A stretch of DNA of 64,000 nt from Clostridia bacterium (GCA_017614315.1 JAGACA010000007.1:148725-212724), one strand, 5' to 3'. Counted from the first letter of the stretch, positions 53,508 through 63,025 are shown. Translations and numbers: made by a program. Notes: generated by a model from the sequence alone, not told the origin.

Positions 53508-54647
53508 ATGAAAGTATGGAAATTCTTCTCGGGATATGTTAATATAAGTATAATGGGGAAGTATCCGGAAAGGCTGATCAACCGCTGCTTTGAGGGCGGG
53601 ATCGCCCTGTACGGTCTTGAAAGGCGCGATTGGGGCGCGAGCGCGGTCATAAGGGCGCGAGATTTCAAAAGGCTCCGCGCGCTTTCCCGCGGGAGCGGGA
53701 ACCGGATACGCATCCTCGAAAAACGCGGCATTCCGAGGCTCAAAGCGTTTGTCAGGCGGAACGCCGTATTCATCGCCGCACTTGGGATATTCATCGCCGC
53801 CGCGCTCTCAGCGTCGACAAGGCTCTGGTTCGTCAGGATCGAGACCGTATCAATACCGGAAGCCGAGGTCAGGGAAATGCTCCGCGCGCTGAGCGTGTAC
53901 GTCGGCGCGCCGAAAGACGCCTTCACCACGAGCGGCGTAGCGCACAGCCTCGACCTCGATCCGCGCATAGCCAACGCGCGCGTAAAGCTCGAGGGCGTCA
54001 CGCTTTACGCCGACATCTCGGAAACGGTCGGGACTATCCCGGAAGGAGCCGAAGATCATCCCGCGAGCATATATGCCGACAAGGACTGCGTTATAAGGTT
54101 CATCTCGGCGGCAAGGGGACATGCCGCCGTCAGGGAAGGACAGGCGGTCAAGGCGGGGGATCTGCTCATCACGGGCGATCTTTCGGAGCTGAAGGAGGGT
54201 CTCCTCGTACGCGCGGACGGGCTGATACTCGGCGAGACGGTCTACACGGCCAAAGCCACCGCGCCTTTGACCGTCGAAAAAAGCCAAAGGAGCGGGAGCT
54301 CCGTCGCCGCGGTCGGGATAAGCGTTTTCGGCAGGGTGTTCTTTTTCGGGCTCCCGTATGACGAATACGAGCTCGAGCTCGTTAAAACGGGCAGGCTCTC
54401 GCCGGTCGGGCTCACCGTAACGGAATACCGCGTGTACGAGCTTAAGACCATGCCCGTTACCGATACCGCGTCCGCCGCGGAGAAACGCGCAAGGCTTAAA
54501 GCGCAGGAAAAGGTTTTTGAACTGTTGCCGCGCGGGGCGAGGATACTCGCCGTCAGCACGGAATGTTATGTTAACGAAGACGGGTCGGTGACTGCCGTGA
54601 TATGCGTCACGGTCATCGAGCCGATAGGCGTCCGGAGGGATATTTGA
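53508..54647 (+). CDS. yqfD: Sporulation protein YqfD (SpoIV-related)
   Basis: 379 residues. The N-terminal third is cytosolic and basic, a membrane helix lies near residues 83-103, and the remainder is a predicted extracytoplasmic beta-rich region. The NRCFEGGIALYGLERRDWGA start and YqfC adjacency support the assignment. YqfD is needed for spore formation in relatives. A TATAAT at 53490-53495 lies close to the ATG, but no -35 accompanies it. The stop overlaps the phoH ATG by one base. Confidence 0.88.
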   Translation: MKVWKFFSGYVNISIMGKYPERLINRCFEGGIALYGLERRDWGASAVIRARDFKRLRALSRGSGNRIRILEKRGIPRLKAFVRRNAVFIAALGIFIAAALSASTRLWFVRIETVSIPEAEVREMLRALSVYVGAPKDAFTTSGVAHSLDLDPRIANARVKLEGVTLYADISETVGTIPEGAEDHPASIYADKDCVIRFISAARGHAAVREGQAVKAGDLLITGDLSELKEGLLVRADGLILGETVYTAKATAPLTVEKSQRSGSSVAAVGISVFGRVFFFGLPYDEYELELVKTGRLSPVGLTVTEYRVYELKTMPVTDTASAAEKRARLKAQEKVFELLPRGARILAVSTECYVNEDGSVTAVICVTVIEPIGVRRDI

Positions 54648-55645
54648 TGGAACAGGAACAGATCAAGAGGACGGTCAAGGTCGAGCAGATGGACGAGCTC
54701 TTAAGGCTCTTCGGCGTGTTCGACGAGAACCTCTCGATTATCGAACAGGAGACCGGCGCGCACATATCCGCCGACGCCGACTCGATCGTTATCACGGGCG
54801 GAGAGGAAGAAACAGCCGCCGCAGAGGCCGTGATCGAAAAACTGCTTGAGCTCATAAGAAGGGGCGAAGCAGTCGACAGGGGACGCATCCGCTATGCCGT
54901 CGACCTCGCGAGGGAGGGCAACGCGGATCTAATACTGGAGCTTGCGGACGACGTTATCGCATTCACCAACAAGGGCAAGCGCATCAAATGCAAGACCTTG
55001 GGACAGAAAAAATACGTCCAGGCGCTCAAAAAGCACACCGTCGTCTTCGGCGTAGGCCCCGCCGGAACGGGCAAGACGTATCTTGCCGTCGCTATGGCGG
55101 TGCTTGCGCTCAAGAACCGCGAGGTATCGAGGATAATCCTGACGAGGCCGGCGGTCGAGGCGGGGGAGAAGCTCGGCTTCCTTCCGGGCGATCTTCAGAA
55201 CAAGGTCGACCCGTATTTAAGGCCGCTTTACGACGCGCTCTATGAGTTCCTGGGCTCGGAGAATTTCAAGCTGCTCTCGGAGAAGGGCGTCATCGAGGTC
55301 GCTCCGCTCGCGTACATGCGCGGCAGGACGCTGAACGACGCATACATAATCCTCGACGAGGCGCAGAACTGCACCATCGAACAGATGAAGATGTTCCTCA
55401 CAAGGTTCGGCGAGGGCTCGAGGGTGGTCGTCACGGGCGATATCACCCAGATCGACCTTCCGCAGGAAAAGAGGAGCGGACTCGTTCACGCCATGCACGT
55501 GCTCGCGGACGTCGAAGGGGTGGCCATGATAAGGCTGTCCGCGAGGGACGTCGTCAGGCACGAGATGGTCCAACGCATAGTCAGAGCGTACGAGCAGTAT
55601 GCTTCGCGCTCGGGCAAGGAGGGAAAAATTGGAGATCAGGGATAA
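54647..55645 (+). CDS. phoH: PhoH family ATPase (YbeZ)
   Basis: 332 residues from ATG 54647 (TGATG overlap with yqfD, GGAGG upstream). An N-terminal KH-like region of about 90 residues precedes the ATPase domain with Walker A GPAGTGKT (about 137-144) and ILDEAQN as Walker B. PhoH/YbeZ acts with YbeY in ribosome maturation. The downstream HD gene starts at a TTG inside its 3' end. Confidence 0.93.
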   Translation: MEQEQIKRTVKVEQMDELLRLFGVFDENLSIIEQETGAHISADADSIVITGGEEETAAAEAVIEKLLELIRRGEAVDRGRIRYAVDLAREGNADLILELADDVIAFTNKGKRIKCKTLGQKKYVQALKKHTVVFGVGPAGTGKTYLAVAMAVLALKNREVSRIILTRPAVEAGEKLGFLPGDLQNKVDPYLRPLYDALYEFLGSENFKLLSEKGVIEVAPLAYMRGRTLNDAYIILDEAQNCTIEQMKMFLTRFGEGSRVVVTGDITQIDLPQEKRSGLVHAMHVLADVEGVAMIRLSARDVVRHEMVQRIVRAYEQYASRSGKEGKIGDQG

Positions 55646-57191
55646 TAAAGTCGGAGAGGTGACCGGCGAGCAGATGGACTTCAAAAAGGAGATCGGCTCG
55701 TTCAGGATCGAAGAGGAGCCTGAGAAGGCTCCCGAGGCAAAACCCAAAAAAGAAAAGCCCGCCCGCAGGGTAAAGCAAAAAAAACAGCCGAGGAAGCTGC
55801 CCTTGTGGCTGGCGATACTCCTTCTCGGGATAGCTTACGCCATCACGGTGGTCTGCACGGTGCTGTTCTTAAAAAGCATCGGACAAGCCGACCTCACCGC
55901 GGTTGGCGCTGCGGTCGTGCTTCTGGTAGGCTTCGGCGCGTTCTTCATGTACATCGTCTTAAGGAAACGCGAACTCATCACGAACGTCCGCCAGACGCTT
56001 TTGATCTGCGTGCTGATGCTCGCCGCGGTACTGCCCCAGCTCATCACTATGCAGATCAATATCGGCTTCATGCCGTTCATGCTCGCGATACTGCTCCTTG
56101 CGCTCATGTCCAACGAGCGCGTGGCGATACTCGCGGGGCTTCCCGTTGCCGCGAGCGCCGCAATGATCGCCGAAGCGATGGGGCAGGGCGAGGGCATACC
56201 CGCCGCTCTCATGCTCGCCGTAATGGTCGCGAGCATCGCGTCGGTGCTGTCGCTCAATCTGAGCAAAACGCGAAGCTCCACCGTCATCGCATCGGGCGTA
56301 GGCGGCGTCATAGCCGTCATATGCTTCGCAGGCACGATGCTCATCTGCGGCGAGACCTTCTTAAACTACTGGCAGACGCTTCTCTGGATACTCGGCAGCT
56401 GTCTTGTTTCGGGCATACTCGCCGTCGGCCTCATGCCCATTTTCGAGACAGCGTTCGATATCGCCTCCGACGCAAGGCTGAACGAGCTTCTCAACAACAA
56501 CAATCCGCTCATAAAGCGCCTCATGCTCGAGGCGCCGGGCACCTATCACCATTCGCTGATAGTCGCGGCGCTTGCCGAGGCCGCCGCGGAGGAGATCGGC
56601 GCAAACGCGCTCCTCTGCCGCGTGTGCGCCTGCTATCATGACGTCGGCAAGCTTCGCGCCCCGCTGTATTTCAAGGAGAATCAGCACGGCAGGAACATCC
56701 ACGACGAGCTCGATCCCTACGAGTCCGCAAAGGCGATCACCGCGCACGTGACCGACGGCGTCGTCCTGCTCGAAAAGTATAAGCTCCCCGGCGAGGTCGT
56801 CAGGATCGTATCCGAGCATCACGGCGATTCCGTAATGGTCTATTTCTACGACAAGGCGCGCAAGCAGGCTCCCGAGGGGACCGAGGTCGACGAGAAGCTT
56901 TTCCGCTATCAGTCGAACAAGCCCACCACCAAGGAGTCCGCGATACTCATGCTCGCCGACTGCTGCGAGGCTGCGGTAAGGAGCATGACGAACCCCACGA
57001 TGATGGAGGTCAGACAGAGGGTCGGCGACGTCATTACCCACAAATGGGACAAGCGCGGCAGCATGCTCTGGAACTCGCCATTGACCTTCGTCGACGTAAA
57101 AAAGATCGAGCGGAGCTTCTTGAAGACCTTTGCCGCGCTCTATCACGAGCGTATAGAATATCCCGATCTGGAGGATATTGACGTAAGATGA
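55629..57191 (+). CDS. pgpH: Short PgpH/YqfF-type 7TM-HD phosphodiesterase
   Basis: 520 residues from TTG 55629, preceded by AAGGAGGG. An acidic/basic cytosolic N-terminus (about 60 residues) is followed by several membrane helices (about 64-270) and an HD domain with TYHHS, CYHDVGK (near 334), and EHHGDS. The family degrades cyclic-di-AMP. Typical PgpH/YqfF are about 700 residues and carry a large extracellular 7TMR-HDED domain between the first helix and the rest; that domain is absent here. It overlaps phoH by 17 bases and ybeY by four. Confidence 0.9.
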   Translation: MEIRDNKVGEVTGEQMDFKKEIGSFRIEEEPEKAPEAKPKKEKPARRVKQKKQPRKLPLWLAILLLGIAYAITVVCTVLFLKSIGQADLTAVGAAVVLLVGFGAFFMYIVLRKRELITNVRQTLLICVLMLAAVLPQLITMQINIGFMPFMLAILLLALMSNERVAILAGLPVAASAAMIAEAMGQGEGIPAALMLAVMVASIASVLSLNLSKTRSSTVIASGVGGVIAVICFAGTMLICGETFLNYWQTLLWILGSCLVSGILAVGLMPIFETAFDIASDARLNELLNNNNPLIKRLMLEAPGTYHHSLIVAALAEAAAEEIGANALLCRVCACYHDVGKLRAPLYFKENQHGRNIHDELDPYESAKAITAHVTDGVVLLEKYKLPGEVVRIVSEHHGDSVMVYFYDKARKQAPEGTEVDEKLFRYQSNKPTTKESAILMLADCCEAAVRSMTNPTMMEVRQRVGDVITHKWDKRGSMLWNSPLTFVDVKKIERSFLKTFAALYHERIEYPDLEDIDVR

Positions 57192-57625
57192 CAAAGGTCG
57201 AGGTGCTCTTTGACGGGATCTGCGAGGACGCGCTCTATAAGGAAGCGGCGTCGCGCGGTTCCATGTCCGCGTTGAGGTTCGAGGAAGCCGAGGGCGAGAT
57301 ATCGATCGTGCTCACGAACGACGAGGTCATACACGCATATAACCGCGATTACAGGCAGGTCGACCGCCCGACCGACGTACTGAGCTTTCCCGCCGACGAG
57401 GGCGACAGCATAATCTGCACCCCCGACGGGCATCTCGGGGATATCATGATCTCCGTCGAGACCGCCGAAAGGCAGGCGGAGGAGCTCGGCCACAGCGCCG
57501 CAAGGGAGATTATGTTCCTCGCCGTCCACGGTACGCTGCACGTGCTCGGCTACGATCACATGCGCCCGGCGGACGAGGAGATAATGACGTATAAGCAAAG
57601 AGAGATAATGAAAAAAACGGAGTGA
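57188..57625 (+). CDS. ybeY: Endoribonuclease YbeY
   Basis: 145 residues. The zinc motif HGTLHVLGYDH (HX3HX5H) near the C-terminus and the RPTDVLSFPADE block are diagnostic. YbeY processes rRNA and takes part in ribosome quality control. It starts four bases inside the end of pgpH (ATGA). The dgkA gene usually next in Bacillus is missing; cdd follows directly. Confidence 0.96.
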   Translation: MTKVEVLFDGICEDALYKEAASRGSMSALRFEEAEGEISIVLTNDEVIHAYNRDYRQVDRPTDVLSFPADEGDSIICTPDGHLGDIMISVETAERQAEELGHSAAREIMFLAVHGTLHVLGYDHMRPADEEIMTYKQREIMKKTE

Positions 57626-57630
57626 AGGAT

Positions 57631-58050
57631 ATGAAAACGATGCATGAATTCGAGATCAAAAAGATGATCCGCCTCGCAGCCGAGGCCAAGGAAAAGGCGT
57701 ATGCGCCCTATTCCGATTTCCGCGTAGGCGCCTGCCTCAAGACCGTGAGCGGCGCGTATTATCTCGGCTGCAATATCGAGAACGCCGCGTTCACGCCCAC
57801 CAACTGCGCCGAGAGGACGGCCATGTTCAAGGCGGTCAGCGACGGCGAACGCGACTTCGAGGCGATCGCCATCACCTCCGACGGCGTAAATCTCATCGCG
57901 CCCTGCGGCGTCTGCCGCCAGGTGCTCGCCGAGTTCTGCCCGGCGGATATGCCCGTCATCTGCTCGGATCGCGAGGGCAATTACGAGGTGCATGAATTGA
58001 GGACGCTCATACCCATGGCGTTCACCGACGCGGATCTTAAGGACAAATGA
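57631..58050 (+). CDS. cdd: Cytidine deaminase
   Basis: 139 residues from ATG 57631, which has GGAG 8 bases upstream; GTG 57622 overlapping the ybeY stop is the alternative. Zinc ligands are in NCAERTAMF and PCGVCRQVLAEF. It deaminates cytidine and deoxycytidine for pyrimidine salvage. The stop overlaps era by four bases (ATGA). Confidence 0.96.
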   Translation: MKTMHEFEIKKMIRLAAEAKEKAYAPYSDFRVGACLKTVSGAYYLGCNIENAAFTPTNCAERTAMFKAVSDGERDFEAIAITSDGVNLIAPCGVCRQVLAEFCPADMPVICSDREGNYEVHELRTLIPMAFTDADLKDK

Positions 58051-58943
58051 GCTTCAGATCCGGATTTGTAACCATAATCGGCTCGCCTAACGTCGGGAAA
58101 TCCACGCTTATGAACCTGCTCGTCGGGCAGAAGATAAGCATCGTTTCCGAACGCGCGCAGACGACGCGCAACCGCATCGCGGGCGTCGTGACGAGGAAGG
58201 ATTACCAGATCGTGTTCCTTGACACCCCCGGCGTGACGGGCGCGAAGAACCGACTCGGCGAGTACATGCTCAAGGTCGCGTATGATTCGCTTAAGGAGGT
58301 CGAGTGCATACTCTTCATGCTCGACGCGTCCAAGGGCGTGCGCGAAATGGACGAAAAGCTGATCGACGTACTGCGAGAAAAGGCGGGGGACACCCCGGTC
58401 GTCGCCGCGATCAACAAGACGGACATCGTTTCGTTCGACGCGATCGAAACGGTTAGGGAGAGGCTCGAAAAGGAGCCATTCATAAAAAGCATCGTCGCCG
58501 TCTCCGCCGAAACCGGCAGGAACGCCGACAGGTTAGAGGAGATTCTCGCGGGCTGGCTTGTCGAGGGTCCGATGTACTACCCCGACGACATGGTCACCGA
58601 TCAGCCCGTGCGCGTCATCACTGCGGAGATCATCAGGGAAAAGGCGCTTAGATCCCTCCGTCAGGAGATCCCGCACGGCATAGGCGTCGATATCGAGAGG
58701 ATCGAGCTCCGCGAAGACGGCATCAACGACGTTTCCGCCGTCATCTACTGCGAGCGCGATTCGCATAAGGGCATAATAATAGGCCGCTCCGGCGCGATGC
58801 TCAAAAGGATCGGCTCCGCCGCGCGGCCGGAGATAGAGACGCTCTTCGGCACGAAGGTCAACTTGAAGCTGTGGGTAAAGGTGCGGCCGGACTGGAGAAA
58901 CAGCCCGAACGCCCTGCGCGAGCTCGGTTATAACGACGACTGA
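58047..58943 (+). CDS. era: GTPase Era
   Basis: 298 residues. G1 GSPNVGKS, G3 DTPGVTG, G4 NKTD and a C-terminal KH domain with GIIIGRSGAMLKRIG are present. Era binds 16S rRNA during small-subunit assembly. It starts inside the end of cdd. Its 3' end is overlapped by 16 bases by a small gene on the opposite strand. Confidence 0.97.
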   Translation: MSFRSGFVTIIGSPNVGKSTLMNLLVGQKISIVSERAQTTRNRIAGVVTRKDYQIVFLDTPGVTGAKNRLGEYMLKVAYDSLKEVECILFMLDASKGVREMDEKLIDVLREKAGDTPVVAAINKTDIVSFDAIETVRERLEKEPFIKSIVAVSAETGRNADRLEEILAGWLVEGPMYYPDDMVTDQPVRVITAEIIREKALRSLRQEIPHGIGVDIERIELREDGINDVSAVIYCERDSHKGIIIGRSGAMLKRIGSAARPEIETLFGTKVNLKLWVKVRPDWRNSPNALRELGYNDD

Positions 58944-59074
58944 TCCCGCGGCTCCTTCGGCTCGTCGGGCTTGGACTTTGCGTTCTCGGCCTTCCTCGCC
59001 CTGCAGTATTCAAGATAATCGACGAGTTTGCCGCTCTTCGCAAAACGCGCCCAAAGCTTTTTCGACTCACGCAT
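58928..59074 (-). CDS. YqzL-like small protein, inverted relative to era-recO
   Basis: 48 residues from ATG 59074 on the minus strand. GTGGAGG ends nine bases upstream; an alternative ATG at 59083 abuts that site and is less likely. The sequence has KLWARFAKSGKLVDYLEY then a charged tail rich in K, E and P. The W..F..SG...YL.Y pattern resembles the YqzL family, which in Bacillus lies between era and recO on the same strand. Here it is antisense and overlaps the era 3' end by 16 bases. Family is tentative, coding status is likely. Confidence 0.6.
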   Translation of the reverse strand: MRESKKLWARFAKSGKLVDYLEYCRARKAENAKSKPDEPKEPRDQSSL

Positions 59075-59134
59075 AGACTTCATCCTCCACACGGTTATTA
59101 TCCCACACTGGGAAGGCGCAAAACGCTGAAATAA

Positions 59135-59848
59135 ATGCCAAACGACGTATTGAACGGAATAGTGTTAAGGTCGACCGACTACCGCGAGAGCGACAGGATA
59201 CTGAACGTTCTCACAAAGGAGCGCGGCCTTGTCGCCGTCACCGCAAGGGGCGCGCGCAAGCCCAATTCGAAGCACGCCGCCTTCGCCTCGCCCTTCACCT
59301 ACGGCGAGATGGAGGTCAACGAAAGGCTCGGGAAGCTCCAGCTCTCGTCCTCGACAGTGTTCGAAAGCTTCTATTCCATCAGGGAGAGCTACGAACAGCT
59401 CCTTTCGGCGTCGCGCATAACCTCGATCTGCGAACGCGTTGCGGACAGCGATCCGAATGACGCGCTGTTTTTGCTCCTCTACCACTCGCTTTCGGTCATT
59501 TCCTACGGCGAAAACGACCCGAAGGACATCGAGCTCTGCTTTCTGGCGAAGCTTCTTAAGCTCGAGGGCTTCGCGCCTGCGCTCACCTACTGCGTGAAAT
59601 GCGGCGCCGATCTTCGCAGAAACAAGGAGGTGCGCTTCTCCAACTCCATGGGCGGCTCCGTCTGCGAACGCTGCGGCAGCGCATTCGTCTCGGCAAGCGC
59701 CGTCGCGCTCGAGGCCTTCCGCAGGATGATGCTCCTCGATCTTAACGATATCCGCAGGGTCAAGCTCCCCGAACAGGTCAGGAAAGAGCTCGACTCCCTG
59801 TTATATAATTATGCGGAATACGTCTTCGAGTTTACGGTAAGAAAATGA
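59135..59848 (+). CDS. recO: DNA repair protein RecO
   Basis: 237 residues. The N-terminal OB fold has GIVLRSTDYRESDRIL and ARGARKP, and a C-terminal zinc finger has YCVKCG and VCERCG. RecO loads RecA onto SSB-coated DNA together with RecR. No clear ribosome site precedes the ATG. The stop overlaps the next gene by four bases. Confidence 0.95.
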   Translation: MPNDVLNGIVLRSTDYRESDRILNVLTKERGLVAVTARGARKPNSKHAAFASPFTYGEMEVNERLGKLQLSSSTVFESFYSIRESYEQLLSASRITSICERVADSDPNDALFLLLYHSLSVISYGENDPKDIELCFLAKLLKLEGFAPALTYCVKCGADLRRNKEVRFSNSMGGSVCERCGSAFVSASAVALEAFRRMMLLDLNDIRRVKLPEQVRKELDSLLYNYAEYVFEFTVRK

Positions 59849-60369
59849 ACGAAGCTCCAAAAATCGCCATAATAGGCTACTCCGGCAGCGGGAAATCGAC
59901 TCTCGCCGCTTTTTTGAGCGAGAGGTTTTCCGTGCCGGTGCTCTATATCGACACTGTGCAGTTCAAGCCGGGCTGGGAAGTGAGAAAGCACGAGGAGAAG
60001 GTCGACGCGGTGAGGGCGTTCCTTGACGAAAACGCCGAACGCGGCTGGGTGATCGACGGCAATTACAGGAAGCTCGAATACGACAGACGGATGGAGGAAG
60101 CGGACAGGATCGTATTTCTCGACTTCGACCGCTTTTCCTGCCTCGTCAGAGCGTGGAAGCGCTCGAAGCGGTTCAAGGGAAAGACGCGTCCGTCCATGAC
60201 CGAGGGCTGCGATGAGAAATTCGATCACGAATTCCGGATGTGGATACTGAAAAACGGCCGCACGAAGGAAATAAGAAAAGGATTCGCCGATGTTGTCAAA
60301 AAATACCCGGACAAGACCACTATCATAAAAAACCAAAGACAGATAGACAAGTTCATGGGATCGATATAA
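59845..60369 (+). CDS. P-loop kinase-like protein (FlaR/topology modulation family)
   Basis: 174 residues. Walker A GYSGSGKS (residues 10-17) is followed by LYIDTVQFKPGW, a segment typical of the FlaR-like adenylate-kinase relatives, and by WVIDGNYRK and IVFLDFDR. The DNA topology name in databases is historical; a small-molecule or nucleotide kinase is more likely. Translationally coupled to recO through ATGA. Confidence 0.82.
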   Translation: MNEAPKIAIIGYSGSGKSTLAAFLSERFSVPVLYIDTVQFKPGWEVRKHEEKVDAVRAFLDENAERGWVIDGNYRKLEYDRRMEEADRIVFLDFDRFSCLVRAWKRSKRFKGKTRPSMTEGCDEKFDHEFRMWILKNGRTKEIRKGFADVVKKYPDKTTIIKNQRQIDKFMGSI

Positions 60370-60400
60370 AAAACCGCCGTCAGCATAACGGCGGTTTATA
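60368..60400. terminator. Bidirectional terminator between kinase-like gene and thiolase
   Basis: AAACCGCCGT at 60371-60380 pairs with ACGGCGGTTT at 60388-60397 around a 7-base loop; A-runs and T-runs flank it. Confidence 0.85.
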
Positions 60401-60410
60401 TTATTGAGTT

Positions 60411-61598
60411 TTACATCGCTTCGACGATCGTCGCGACGCCCATGCCGCCGCCTACGCAGAGGGTGGCAAGACCGGTTTTCAGACCGGAATGCTTGAGCTC
60501 ATAGAGCAGGGTGACGAGTATGCGGCATCCGCTCGCGCCGATGGGGTGGCCGATGGAGATCGCGCCGCCGTTGACGTTGACCTTGTTGATGTCCCAGCCG
60601 AGATCCATGCCTACGGCGAGGGACTGCGCGGCGAAAGCCTCATTGGCCTCGATGCGGTCAAGCTGGTCGATGGTCATATTCGCCTTCTTGAGGGCCTTCC
60701 TCGTTGCCGCGACGGGGCCGACGCCCATTATGCTGGGCTCAACGCCCGCGCTCGCGCCGACGATGAATCGCGCCATGGGCTTAACGCCGAGCTCCCTGGC
60801 CTTCTCGGCGCTCATGATAACGACTGCTGCCGCGCCGTCGTTGATGCCGGAGGCGTTGCCCGCAGTGACGGTGCCGTCCTTCTTGAAGGCGGGACGGAGC
60901 TTCGCAAGGGCTTCCATAGTGGTGCCGGGACGGTTGTGCTCGTCCTTCTTGAACTCGACCATATCCTTTTTGACCTTGACCATTACGGGAACGATCTCCT
61001 CGTCGAACTTGCCCTCTTCCTGAGCCCTGGCGGTATTCGTCTGGCTCCTCAAGGCGAACTCGTCCTGCATCTCGCGGGTGATGCCCCACTGCTCGGCAAC
61101 GTTCTCCGCGGTGATGCCCATATGATAATCGTTGAAAGCCTCCCACAGACCGTCCTTGACCATCATGTCGACGATGTTGGCGGTGGGCATGCTCATGCGG
61201 TAGCCGTAGCGCGCCTGGGGAATGGCGTAAGCGGTGGCGGACATGTTCTCCATACCGCCGACGACCATGCAGTCGGCTTCGCCCGCCATTATCATAGCGG
61301 CGGCAAGGTTGACGGCCTTAAGACCGGAACCGCAGACGTTGTTGATCGTCTCGGCGGGGACCTCCACGGGGATGCCGGCCTTGACGGACGCCTGACGTGC
61401 GACGCTCTGACCGAGACCGCCCTGGAGGACGCAGCCCATAATTACTTCGTCCACATCGGAGGGAGCGATGCCCGCACGGCGTACGGCCTCCTTGATCACG
61501 ATGGAGCCGAGCTCAACGGCGGGAACGTCCTTTAGAGAGCCTCCGAAGGTGCCGACGGCGGTGCGGACTGCGCTTGCTATAACAACTTCCTTAGACAT
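60411..61598 (-). CDS. Acetyl-CoA C-acetyltransferase (thiolase)
   Basis: 395 residues. The nucleophile cysteine is about residue 89 (NNVCGSG), and the C-terminal GHPIGASG and CVGGGMG supply the catalytic His and Cys. It condenses or cleaves acetoacetyl-CoA. ACGGAGG precedes the ATG. It is the last gene of a minus-strand unit after the two CoA transferase genes, from which it is separated by a hairpin. Confidence 0.96.
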   Translation of the reverse strand: MSKEVVIASAVRTAVGTFGGSLKDVPAVELGSIVIKEAVRRAGIAPSDVDEVIMGCVLQGGLGQSVARQASVKAGIPVEVPAETINNVCGSGLKAVNLAAAMIMAGEADCMVVGGMENMSATAYAIPQARYGYRMSMPTANIVDMMVKDGLWEAFNDYHMGITAENVAEQWGITREMQDEFALRSQTNTARAQEEGKFDEEIVPVMVKVKKDMVEFKKDEHNRPGTTMEALAKLRPAFKKDGTVTAGNASGINDGAAAVVIMSAEKARELGVKPMARFIVGASAGVEPSIMGVGPVAATRKALKKANMTIDQLDRIEANEAFAAQSLAVGMDLGWDINKVNVNGGAISIGHPIGASGCRILVTLLYELKHSGLKTGLATLCVGGGMGVATIVEAM

Positions 61599-61625
61599 GT
61601 GAAAAACCTCCGTAATTATTTATAC

Positions 61626-61648
61626 AGGGCAGGATGACCTCCTGCCCT
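61626..61648 (-). other. Intercistronic hairpin before the thiolase gene
   Basis: AGGGCAGGA at 61626-61634 pairs with TCCTGCCCT at 61640-61648 around a 5-base loop. No U-run follows on the minus strand, so it may mark processing or partial attenuation. Confidence 0.55.
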
Positions 61649-61656
61649 TAATGCTC

Positions 61657-62310
61657 TTAATCCAATATGTCCATCGCCTTGAGATCCACGGGAACGATCA
61701 GCCTTGCGTCGGTCGCCGCGAGCACCTGCTCGACGGTGTAATTGGGGTTGATCTCCTCAAGCACGATGCCCTTGTCGGTAACGTGCATGAAGCCCATCTC
61801 GGTGACGATGTAGTCGACAACGCCCGCGCCGGTGAGGGGATAGGTGCAGTTCTCGACGATCTTGGGATTGCCCTTTTGGGTGTGCTCCATCGCGACGACG
61901 ACCTGCTTCGCGCCGGAAACGAGATCCATCGCGCCGCCGATACCGCCCATCTTGTTCGGCAGGCACCAGTTGGCGAGATTGCCCTTGGAGTCGACCTGAT
62001 AAGCGCCGAGGATGGTCATGTCGATATGCCCGCCCCTGATCGCGCCGAAGGAATCGGTGGAGATTATGAACTGCGCGCCGGGCTTGATATCGATCATCTG
62101 ACCGCCCGCGTCGACGACGTTGGGATCGCCTTCGCCTTCTTTGGAGTAGCCGCCCGCACCGATGATGCCGTTTTCGGCATGAACGATGAGCTCAACGCCC
62201 TCGGGAAGCCAGTTAGCGACGAGCTGGGGGATACCTACGCCGAGGTTCACGACCTCGCCGTCGTGCAGCATCTGAGCGATACGCCTTGCGATAATGTTCT
62301 TGTTATCCAT
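61657..62310 (-). CDS. CoA transferase subunit B
   Basis: 217 residues. The active-site glutamate lies in HAENGIIGAGGY (about residue 46). The GVGIPQLVANWLP segment and the QMIDIKPGAQFI segment place it among 3-oxoacid/acetate CoA transferases (AtoA-like, beta subunit). It forms a complex with the alpha subunit encoded 14 bases upstream. Which acid is used is not certain. Confidence 0.93.
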   Translation of the reverse strand: MDNKNIIARRIAQMLHDGEVVNLGVGIPQLVANWLPEGVELIVHAENGIIGAGGYSKEGEGDPNVVDAGGQMIDIKPGAQFIISTDSFGAIRGGHIDMTILGAYQVDSKGNLANWCLPNKMGGIGGAMDLVSGAKQVVVAMEHTQKGNPKIVENCTYPLTGAGVVDYIVTEMGFMHVTDKGIVLEEINPNYTVEQVLAATDARLIVPVDLKAMDILD

Positions 62311-62324
62311 ATCAATTCACCTCA

Positions 62325-62984
62325 TCAGTCCTTCTTGGGGATGGGAACAACGGCATTGATGTAAATGCCGGAAACGGTGACGAGCTCGGGATCGATACCG
62401 CCGACGGGGACAATCTTGTTCGCCTCGACTATTACGTAGTCGGCGGCGGTCGCCATGGCGGCGTTATAGTTCTTGGAAGAGCCCTTCATGAAGATATTGC
62501 CCATCTCGTCCGCGACCTCGGCATGGATGAAGGCGACGTTCGCGCGGAGCGCGGTCTCCATTATGTACTTGCGGCCGTTGAACCAGCGGGTATCCTTGCC
62601 CTCTTCGATTATGGTGCCGACTCCGGTGGGAGTGTAGAATGCGGCAATGCCGAATCCGCCGGCGCGGATGCGCTCGGTCAGCGTGCCCTGCGGATTGATG
62701 TGCAGGCACTTGGGATTGGCCTTATACATCTCCTGCGCGGCGGGATTCCTGACGATCCACGTGCAGACGAGGTCGGTGACGCGGCCGCTTGCCAGCAGGG
62801 GAGTAAGGCTGGATCCGTACTCGCCCATGTCGTTGTTGACGATGGTGAGACCCTTTGAGGGATGATCCAGGAAGGTGTGGATGAGATACTCGGGGCTGCC
62901 GCACATGAGGAAACCGCCGACCATGATCGTATCGTTATCCTTGATGTGCGAGAAGGCTTCCTCCACGGTTGTGACTTTGTTCAT
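62325..62984 (-). CDS. CoA transferase subunit A
   Basis: 219 residues. The glycine-rich CoA-binding start VGGFLMCGSPEYLIHT and the GGFGIAAFYTPTGVGT segment are typical of family I alpha subunits (AtoD-like). With subunit B it exchanges CoA between acetyl-CoA or acetoacetyl-CoA and a carboxylic acid such as butyrate or acetoacetate. It begins the minus-strand unit with AGGAGGTCAG before the ATG and a strong promoter upstream. Confidence 0.93.
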   Translation of the reverse strand: MNKVTTVEEAFSHIKDNDTIMVGGFLMCGSPEYLIHTFLDHPSKGLTIVNNDMGEYGSSLTPLLASGRVTDLVCTWIVRNPAAQEMYKANPKCLHINPQGTLTERIRAGGFGIAAFYTPTGVGTIIEEGKDTRWFNGRKYIMETALRANVAFIHAEVADEMGNIFMKGSSKNYNAAMATAADYVIVEANKIVPVGGIDPELVTVSGIYINAVVPIPKKD

Positions 62985-63025
62985 TCTGACCTCCTAAAAA
63001 ATCTCGTATGTTTATCCGAAGTGTG

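Noticed and set aside
53490-53508. A leaderless start for yqfD from TATAAT at 53490
   Set aside because: No -35 partner, and yqfD is expected to be co-transcribed with yqfC; the match may be chance.
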